From Paenibacillus gorillae (GTDB lineage: Bacteria; Bacillota; Bacilli; Paenibacillales; Paenibacillaceae), in the NCBI RefSeq assembly GCF_000513275.1, contig NZ_CBVJ010000141.1, forward strand, positions 1 through 64,000: a stretch of 64,000 bases of DNA, written 5' to 3'. A program made the translations under genes and the position numbers. Each line of letters starts with the position of its first letter. Within the stretch, counting starts at the first letter, position 1. This document shows, in pieces, positions 58,549-64,000 of the stretch. The notes below the pieces were generated by a model. It was given only the letters and a program-made list of their open reading frames with translations, had not been told where the DNA came from and did not search any database.

Positions 58549-60408
58549 CTATTCCGTTGCCGGTTTTTGTACACCCGCTGTCTTTCCAAGCTGCACCCAT
58601 AAGACTCTGCCGATAATAATGATAATGAAGATAAGCTGCGGCAATGCCGTCTCCCAAGTCGGGTATGCGCCCAGAAAACGAATGCTTGGCAAATACTCTG
58701 AGGAATGGGCAGGCAGCCAGGCCGCAACCTGAAGCGAATGAATGCTCTCGCCAAGAAAGCGGATGACCAGATAATAAATTAACGCCGAGGCGGTCAAGAA
58801 AAAAGGCCGGATCGGCAGCTTCGCGCTAAAACGTATAATCGCAAAACCAAGCGCCAGCAGCACAATAAAGGTGACGGCAATACCGATAATCATATCCGAT
58901 ACCGCTATGGATGAGGACATGCCCACATAGAAGATTGTGGTCTCCGCCCCTTCCCGTAAAATAGCGAGGCCCGATACGATGAACAGCGACCATAAGCTGC
59001 CTCGCGCAATAGCGCTGCCCATTTTCCCGTCAATATAGCTGTTCCACGCCCGCATATTCGACTTGTTATGCAGCCAGTTGCCAACCGTCAGCATGAGCAG
59101 GACGGAAGCCAAACCGGTAATGCCCTCCATCGCTTCCCTTGCGCTTCCGGCAGATGCCTCGGCAATTACCCTAGTCAATACAATAGCCAACACGACGCTG
59201 AGTCCTAGTCCCGTCCATACGCCTGACCAGACCCAGATCCGCTTTGCTTCATTGCCCGTGCGTTTCAAATAAGCAAGCAATGCAGCCAAAACGAGAATAG
59301 CCTCCAGCCCTTCCCGGAATAAAATCATACCGGCATCCCATGCCGTATATTTTGTGTCAGAAACTAACGGCGCCAGCAGCTCGCGCATCGATGCAACGAC
59401 CGCTTCCGCTTTGTCCGGAGCGGGAGGGCTGGCAAGCAAGTACTTCGATACGTCCGTCATCTTAATCTCAATTTTGCTGTAAATGTCGGCTCCCCGCACT
59501 TGAACTTGCCCCTCAACCGCCGGCCATGTAGAAATGAATGCGTTCATCTGACCGTTTGCTTCCTCCAAATGAGAGGATGCTATATCTTTGGACGCTTTGT
59601 CGAGTATGACAATCAAATCGGAAACCGTCAGCTTGCTTTTGGCTGATTCATCATTCTGCACATTCAGCTTGCCGTTCTTATAATCCTGAACAATGGCAAT
59701 GAACGACGCAGTCTCTTTCTCTGCCTGCTCTGCACGCGGGGGCTCTGCCTGCAGCGCTATTCGGATCATGCTCATCGCAGTCTCCAGCTTGCCGTACACT
59801 GTCGTATTATCGGTCCGAATCGCTTGCTCGATCGGCGGCCAGCTATCATTAATAAGCTTATACGCGGCATTCGCCTTGCCCCAATCGCCCGCTTGAATAT
59901 GGGCGAGCAGCTGCTCAGCAGTCGGCAGCAGGCCTGCTGCCGCTTCCTTGCCGTTCAAAGCCGCCGTATCCGAGACAGGGGCTGCCGTGCTTTTCACATA
60001 GCTATTAATCGCTTTAGTCAGCGCCGACAAAGCTGCCTTCGCTTCCTTCGGCTGCTCAGAAGCTGCCTTCAACGCCTTGTCTGCATGTGCAAATGCAGAC
60101 TCTACGTCGGCCGACAGACCCGTTGACTTCACGGCCAGCTGTTTCCACAGCTTATTCGCATCCGCCACATGTCCTGCAGCAGCGCTCCAGTCATTCTGAC
60201 CGGCGGAAGCTAGTGCTCCTCCCACTAGCGGCAGAAGATCATTAAGATCTCCTGAAGCCGAATCGGCGCCAGATGCGGCGTAAGCAACTCCCTCATGAGT
60301 GAAACCAGCTGAAAATGCCGGAAATAAACTAATCGTTAATACAAGCAGCAGCAGCAGATTGAAAGCTGCCAGCTTACGCGGCAATAGCCGCTTTATATGT
60401 GCAACCAT
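58549..60408 (-). CDS. efeU: high-affinity iron permease, FTR1/EfeU family, with long N-terminal extracellular domain
   Basis: Encodes 619 residues. The signal (about 12-36) is followed by a helical extracellular domain (about 40-340) rich in Ala/Glu/Lys. The FTR1 membrane core then has seven segments, including the iron-binding REGLE in LFREGLEAILVLAALLAYL and REGAE in GLAILREGAETTIFYVGM. The N-terminal part makes it longer than the permease alone. Third gene of efeO-efeB-efeU. Iron is taken up as ferrous iron, oxidised and moved through this pore. Confidence 0.92.
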   Translation of the reverse strand: MVAHIKRLLPRKLAAFNLLLLLVLTISLFPAFSAGFTHEGVAYAASGADSASGDLNDLLPLVGGALASAGQNDWSAAAGHVADANKLWKQLAVKSTGLSADVESAFAHADKALKAASEQPKEAKAALSALTKAINSYVKSTAAPVSDTAALNGKEAAAGLLPTAEQLLAHIQAGDWGKANAAYKLINDSWPPIEQAIRTDNTTVYGKLETAMSMIRIALQAEPPRAEQAEKETASFIAIVQDYKNGKLNVQNDESAKSKLTVSDLIVILDKASKDIASSHLEEANGQMNAFISTWPAVEGQVQVRGADIYSKIEIKMTDVSKYLLASPPAPDKAEAVVASMRELLAPLVSDTKYTAWDAGMILFREGLEAILVLAALLAYLKRTGNEAKRIWVWSGVWTGLGLSVVLAIVLTRVIAEASAGSAREAMEGITGLASVLLMLTVGNWLHNKSNMRAWNSYIDGKMGSAIARGSLWSLFIVSGLAILREGAETTIFYVGMSSSIAVSDMIIGIAVTFIVLLALGFAIIRFSAKLPIRPFFLTASALIYYLVIRFLGESIHSLQVAAWLPAHSSEYLPSIRFLGAYPTWETALPQLIFIIIIIGRVLWVQLGKTAGVQKPATE

Positions 60409-60447
60409 AGATGTGGCCGCCCCTTCCTTATGAGAACAATAGAGCGA

Positions 60448-61782
60448 TTAAAACAACGTTTCACCAATATAGCCGCCCGGCTGCACGCCAGGAAAACAAG
60501 CGAACATCGCGCTTCCAGTATGAACGATATATTCGTTCAGACGATCGCTTTGGCCCAGCTTCTGCTGCATCGGTATGAACTGCTTGCGCGGATCGCGATT
60601 AAAGCAGACGAACATCAAGCCGGCATCCAATTGCCCGGTCCGATGATCCATGCCGCTGGAGTACGAATAGCCTCTGCGTAAAATTTCAATGGAACCGTCC
60701 CCTCGGGCAAGTGCCACATGAGAGTCGACCGGGATAACCGGTTTTCCGTCCCCGCCGGTTTTCTGCAAATCAACGGCCTCAAATTCCTTGCTGCCTCCAA
60801 GCGGAGCTCCGCTCTCACGATGTCGTCCGAAAGTCGCTTCCTGATCGCCCAGCGTCGAACGGTCCCATACTTCGACCCGAATGCGGATTCGCCGCGCAAC
60901 CATATAGGTCCCGCCTGCCATCCACGGTGTCCCGTCAGCCTGCTGCGCCCATACGATATGGTTCATTTTCGCCGCATCTTTCACATCCGGGTTGCCTGTT
61001 CCGTCCTTGAATCCCATTAAATTGCGCGGAGTAGCGCCAGCAGGGTCGGCTTTCCCCGTCCGCTGAAAGCCCTCTTGCGTCCACCTCAGCACCGCTTTGC
61101 CGCGGGCAATTCTTGCTAAGCTGCGGATCGCATGAAACGCAACCTGCATATCATCGGCATTCACTTGAACCCCGATATCGCCGCCGCTCCATTGCTCTTG
61201 GAGCTCATCGCCTCCAAAAGCAGGCATATCAACCAAAGCGGATGGCCGCTTAGCGGATAATCCGAAGCGCTCATCGAAGAAGGAAGCTCCAACACCAAAT
61301 GTAATCGTCGTCCGCGATGGCGACAAGCCCGCTGCTTCCCCTGTGTCAGAAGGCGGGAGATTAAGATGATCGTTGCTCTCACCGAGCAATTGCCCTTTCG
61401 CCAGCGCATCTGACGCTTTCGTCCACGCTTGAAACAGCTTACGAACATCCTCTTTGCTGGAAACGGTCAGATCAAACGCCGCAAACACTAGAAAATCCGG
61501 AGCTGGCGTAACGATGCCCGCCTGATGCTCGCCATAAAATTGGATCGTATCCGCTTCTTTGGCTGCTTCAGCAGATTTCACTGTCGCCGCTGCGGTCCGG
61601 TTAAAGACGCCCATAATGCCGCCAACGCCAGCGGCGCCAAGCAATAGCCCGGCGCCCCCAGTTCCCGCAAGCCGCAGCATATCTCTGCGGCTAAGCGGTT
61701 TCTCCAGCACGCTGTCTCCAGACGGTGAAGAGGTTTGATTCAATTCTTGTTGTTTGTTCCGCTCTTTACCGTTGGAGTTCAT
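60448..61782 (-). CDS. efeB: EfeB, Dyp-type heme peroxidase/deferrochelatase, Tat-exported
   Basis: Encodes 444 residues. The N-terminal twin-arginine signal is PLSRRDMLRLAGTGGAGLLL, so it should be exported folded by Tat. The Dyp peroxidase domain has the GxxDG motif in LMGFKDGTGNPDV, the region VWDRSTLGDQEATFGRHRES, and IEILRRGYSYSSGMD with LMFVCFNRDPRKQFIPMQQK at the end. It binds heme and oxidises ferrous iron for EfeU, or releases iron from heme. It starts three bases after the efeO stop; tatA-tatC lie 43 kb away. Confidence 0.94.
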   Translation of the reverse strand: MNSNGKERNKQQELNQTSSPSGDSVLEKPLSRRDMLRLAGTGGAGLLLGAAGVGGIMGVFNRTAAATVKSAEAAKEADTIQFYGEHQAGIVTPAPDFLVFAAFDLTVSSKEDVRKLFQAWTKASDALAKGQLLGESNDHLNLPPSDTGEAAGLSPSRTTITFGVGASFFDERFGLSAKRPSALVDMPAFGGDELQEQWSGGDIGVQVNADDMQVAFHAIRSLARIARGKAVLRWTQEGFQRTGKADPAGATPRNLMGFKDGTGNPDVKDAAKMNHIVWAQQADGTPWMAGGTYMVARRIRIRVEVWDRSTLGDQEATFGRHRESGAPLGGSKEFEAVDLQKTGGDGKPVIPVDSHVALARGDGSIEILRRGYSYSSGMDHRTGQLDAGLMFVCFNRDPRKQFIPMQQKLGQSDRLNEYIVHTGSAMFACFPGVQPGGYIGETLF

Positions 61783-61785
61783 CGC

Positions 61786-62652
61786 TTATGCCCCCAGAAT
61801 GGTGCCCATCTGCGACAACGGCTCGGCAAGCGCGTCCAGCAGCTGGCTCAGCTTTTTCGTATCTTCCTGCTTCAAATCCAGATAGGAGACATATCCATCC
61901 CCGCTCTTGTAGGATGCCAGCGCCTCTTCAAGATTTTTGAAGCTGGTTCCGATTTCCGCTTCCAGCTCGGCGTTTTGCTTGCTCAGCTCGGTCTGGAGCA
62001 ATTCATATATTTTTTTCGCTCCCTCAACATTCGCTGCGAAGTCATACAGATCGGTATGGGAGTAGCGTTCTTCCTCACCCGTAACCTTCGAAGAGGAAAC
62101 CTCGTTCAACAGCTCCACGGCTCCCGTAACGAGCAGGCTTGGCTCAACCTCTACCGTCTCCATCAGCGCACGAAGCAGCTTAGCGTCCTGGAGAAGCGTG
62201 TCGGCATATCCGTCCATGCCTTCTGTCGTTTTGTTCTCCCATAACGCTTTCTCAATGCGGTGGAATCCGCGCCAGTCCTTCTCTTCCACATCGTTCTCAC
62301 GCGCATCGATGTTCGGATCGAAGTCGCCCAGCGCTTCAGCAATCGGCTCGATTCGCTCGAAATACATCCGTGCAGGCGCATAGAGCTTTTTCGCACCTTC
62401 CAAATCCCCGGATTTGACTGCTTTCACAAATTTCTCTGTTTCAATAACGAAGGAATCTGCTTGTTCCACTGCGAATTGCCGGTATTGTTCCGTAATTTCA
62501 TCCCAATTCTCTACTTTTGGCGCATTTTGGCCGCTTTCTTCAACCACAGCCGGCTGTTCGTTTTTCGCCGTTTCGGAAGCTTCCTTATTCGAACCACAAC
62601 CCGCAAATACTAACGCACTGGCAAGCAGCATTGCTATAAATTTGAACTTCAT
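61786..62652 (-). CDS. efeO: EfeO/EfeM-type M75 iron-binding lipoprotein
   Basis: Encodes 288 residues. Signal with lipobox (ASALVFAGC) gives a membrane-anchored protein. The M75 (imelysin-like) domain carries the HxxE metal site in WRGFHRIEKALW and the helical repeats AVEQADSFVIETEKFVKAV and YSHTDLYDFAANVEG. It has no cupredoxin domain. First gene of the operon; AAGGGG precedes ATG 62652. Fur box and promoter upstream. It likely captures iron for EfeU. Confidence 0.92.
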   Translation of the reverse strand: MKFKFIAMLLASALVFAGCGSNKEASETAKNEQPAVVEESGQNAPKVENWDEITEQYRQFAVEQADSFVIETEKFVKAVKSGDLEGAKKLYAPARMYFERIEPIAEALGDFDPNIDARENDVEEKDWRGFHRIEKALWENKTTEGMDGYADTLLQDAKLLRALMETVEVEPSLLVTGAVELLNEVSSSKVTGEEERYSHTDLYDFAANVEGAKKIYELLQTELSKQNAELEAEIGTSFKNLEEALASYKSGDGYVSYLDLKQEDTKKLSQLLDALAEPLSQMGTILGA

Positions 62653-62703
62653 CCCGATATCCCCTTAGCCTGTATAAAAAGTTTATTTTAGAACTAAAAC
62701 GAA

Positions 62704-62732
62704 GTATAATCCCGAATGATAATCATTGTCAA
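62704..62732 (-). promoter_or_regulatory. efe operon promoter with Fur box in its spacer
   Basis: On the minus strand TTGACA (62732-62727), 17 bases, TTATAC (62709-62704). The spacer is ATGATTATCATTCGGGA, which contains the palindrome AATGATAATCATT of a Fur box (about 62714-62733). Fur with iron would therefore cover the promoter directly. Confidence 0.85.
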
Positions 62733-62830
62733 TTGAAATTTTACTCATAAATAGACGCTGGAAAATAGGCCAGGTATGAACCCTCTTCATCAATACCACA
62801 ATAGAATAAAAACGAAGGAGGCTTCCATAC

Positions 62831-63706
62831 ATGCAAGAATCATCTGCTCCCCCTCAAGTACCGCAATTCCCTCCCCAGCATCAATCACAGCAGCCGGGTA
62901 TCGAATCGCCAATGAAGCCGCTGCCCGTCTACAAATCCGATAGCTATAAGGCCGCCGGTAAGCTGGCCGGCAAAGCAGCGATTATTACCGGCGGTGACAG
63001 CGGTATTGGCCGTGCCGTGGCCATCGCCTTCGCACTGGAAGGCTGTGATGTTGCCATTCCTTACTATAATGAACATGCGGATGCCCAGTTGGTGAAGAAA
63101 GAGATAGAAGCAGCAGGCAAACGCTGCCTGCTGCTTCCTGGAGATGTCGGTGATGAAGCTTTTTGCCGCATTGTCGTTGAACGGACGGTGCTGGAGTTCG
63201 GCAAGCTCGACATTGTTGTAAACAATGCAGGCGAACAGCATGTTCAACAGCGGCTGGAGGATATTACTGAGAAACAATTGGAAGCGACATTCCGCACCAA
63301 TGTGTTCGCGATGTTCTTTCTGACCAAGGCCGCGCTCCCCCACTTGAATCAAGGCGCTTCCATCATTAATACCGCTTCCGTTACGGCTTATCGCGGCAAT
63401 CCCACGCTAATCGACTACTCTGCTACCAAGGGAGCAATCGTCTCCTTTACCCGCTCGCTTTCTGCCAATCTGGCGGAGCAAGGCATTCGAGTCAACGGCG
63501 TAGCTCCCGGACCGATCTGGACGCCGTTCATTCCATCGTCCTTCGACGAGCAATCGGTAACAACCTTCGGCGCAGATACGCCGATGAAGCGGGCAGGTCA
63601 GCCTCATGAGCTGGCTGGCGCCTACGTTTTTCTCGCTTCGGATGACTCCAGCTACGTGACGGGACAAGTGATGCACATCAATGGTGGCGAGATCGTTAAT
63701 GGCTGA
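62831..63706 (+). CDS. SDR-family oxidoreductase
   Basis: Encodes 291 residues, GAAGGAGG before ATG 62831. A Pro/Gln-rich N-terminal extension (about 1-40) precedes a short-chain dehydrogenase fold: cofactor motif IITGGDSGIGRAVAIAF, NNAGEQHV, catalytic Ser in IINTASVTAYRG, Tyr and Lys in YSATKGAIVSF, and VAPGPIWTPFIPSSF. It is the YhxD/GsiB-type general-stress SDR group by layout; the substrate is unknown. Confidence 0.9.
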   Translation: MQESSAPPQVPQFPPQHQSQQPGIESPMKPLPVYKSDSYKAAGKLAGKAAIITGGDSGIGRAVAIAFALEGCDVAIPYYNEHADAQLVKKEIEAAGKRCLLLPGDVGDEAFCRIVVERTVLEFGKLDIVVNNAGEQHVQQRLEDITEKQLEATFRTNVFAMFFLTKAALPHLNQGASIINTASVTAYRGNPTLIDYSATKGAIVSFTRSLSANLAEQGIRVNGVAPGPIWTPFIPSSFDEQSVTTFGADTPMKRAGQPHELAGAYVFLASDDSSYVTGQVMHINGGEIVNG

Positions 63707-63742
63707 TAGAACGTACTGAGTGCCCTTTACTCAGGCGAAACG

Positions 63743-63795
63743 AACAAGAGACGCCCCTCTGTCATCTCGGCATGACGAATGGCGTCTCTTGTTTT
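63743..63795. terminator. bidirectional terminator after the SDR gene
   Basis: AACAAGAGACGCC, a long loop with its own small stem (GTCATCTCGGCATGAC), GGCGTCTCTTGTTTT. A and T tracts on both sides suit convergent genes. Confidence 0.85.
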
Positions 63796-63841
63796 CGTAT
63801 ATACATGCAAATGTGCATTTTGATCATGATGATTATTTCAT

Positions 63842-64000
63842 TTATCCGGTCAAGGCGGTTCTGGCACCTTCTACAGCAGCCATAGAACGGCCCAAGCCTG
63901 TAACACCGCCTCCAATGCCGCTATCCATATAGGAGCGCAGAGTGCCCTGATAGACCAGTTCCAACACAGGCGTATTCTCCAAATCACCTGGCGTAACCAT
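63842..64000 (-). CDS. 3' end of a leftward gene, cut by the window edge
   Basis: Fifty-two residues and a stop (TAA 63844-63842) read on the minus strand from the right edge: GDLENTPVLELVYQGTLRSY, then GIGGGVTGLGRSMAAVEGAR. The last codon in the window is ATG, which may be internal because no upstream sequence is available. A terminator lies just beyond the stop. I do not recognise the family from this piece. Confidence 0.55.
   Translation of the reverse strand: MVTPGDLENTPVLELVYQGTLRSYMDSGIGGGVTGLGRSMAAVEGARTALTG

Overview
The window looks like the chromosome of an endospore-forming, low-to-moderate GC Firmicute close to Paenibacillus. The grounds are a CIRCE-controlled groES-groEL pair, T-box leaders, S-layer-homology domains, a YyaC-type spore protein, class II GalT, strong AGGAGG ribosome sites, and gene order. 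The backbone thiL-tsaE-tsaB-rimI-tsaD, an ABC-F gene of ydiF type, moaC, tatA-tatC and groES-groEL follows the B. subtilis ydiA-groEL region, with large accessory blocks inserted. This assignment is an inference from gene content; no database search was run.

Layout. 1-1.4 kb: a visibly AT-rich remnant of an integrative element against the 3' end of groEL (an sce7726-type gene cut by the window edge, plus a broken tyrosine recombinase). 1.4-3.5 kb: groEL, groES. 3.6-14.1 kb: a Fur-box-marked, Isd-like heme block made of two divergent transcription units: NEAT surface proteins (one anchored by three SLH domains), two complete sets of heme-type ABC transporter genes and an IsdG-type heme oxygenase. 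14.1-16.8 kb: a TetR regulator with a YhgE/Pip-like membrane protein, then a repeat-rich spacer with a 60-bp palindrome. 16.8-22.8 kb: TatC, TatA, molybdopterin genes, 5-formyl-THF cyclo-ligase and a YdiF-like ABC-F protein. 23-28.3 kb: a full ComQXPA quorum-sensing locus, including a 53-codon comX, preceded by an orphan ABC ATPase and a small basic protein. 28.5-31.3 kb: a cluster of DnaA boxes, then leuA behind two T-box leaders in tandem. 31.3-36.2 kb: tsaD-rimI-tsaB-tsaE-thiL and a YitT-family protein. 36.3-43.9 kb: cyclic-di-GMP genes (HD-GYP, GGDEF) and housekeeping or hypothetical genes. 44-49 kb: galKET with a divergent AraC regulator. 49-58.4 kb: mixed metabolic, stress, transport and hydrolase genes. 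58.5-62.7 kb: efeO-efeB-efeU elemental iron uptake under a Fur-box promoter. 62.8-64 kb: a short-chain dehydrogenase and the 3' end of another gene.

How the genes fit together. Iron is the dominant theme. NEAT proteins would strip and relay heme to the ABC importers, IsdG would open the ring, and EfeUOB would handle ferrous iron. EfeB carries a twin-arginine signal, and tatA-tatC lie in the same window. ComQ would prenylate the tryptophan near the C-terminus of ComX, ComP would sense the peptide and ComA would respond. LeuA is controlled by two leucine-type T-boxes.

Data caution. Five genes (a NEAT gene, a heme permease, a heme ATPase, the ABC-F gene and comP) each carry a one-base change in an A/T homopolymer. 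Undoing that one base restores a normal family-length protein. The pattern points to homopolymer errors in the assembly, or less likely to an unusual indel history, so the apparent fusions and splits should not be taken at face value.
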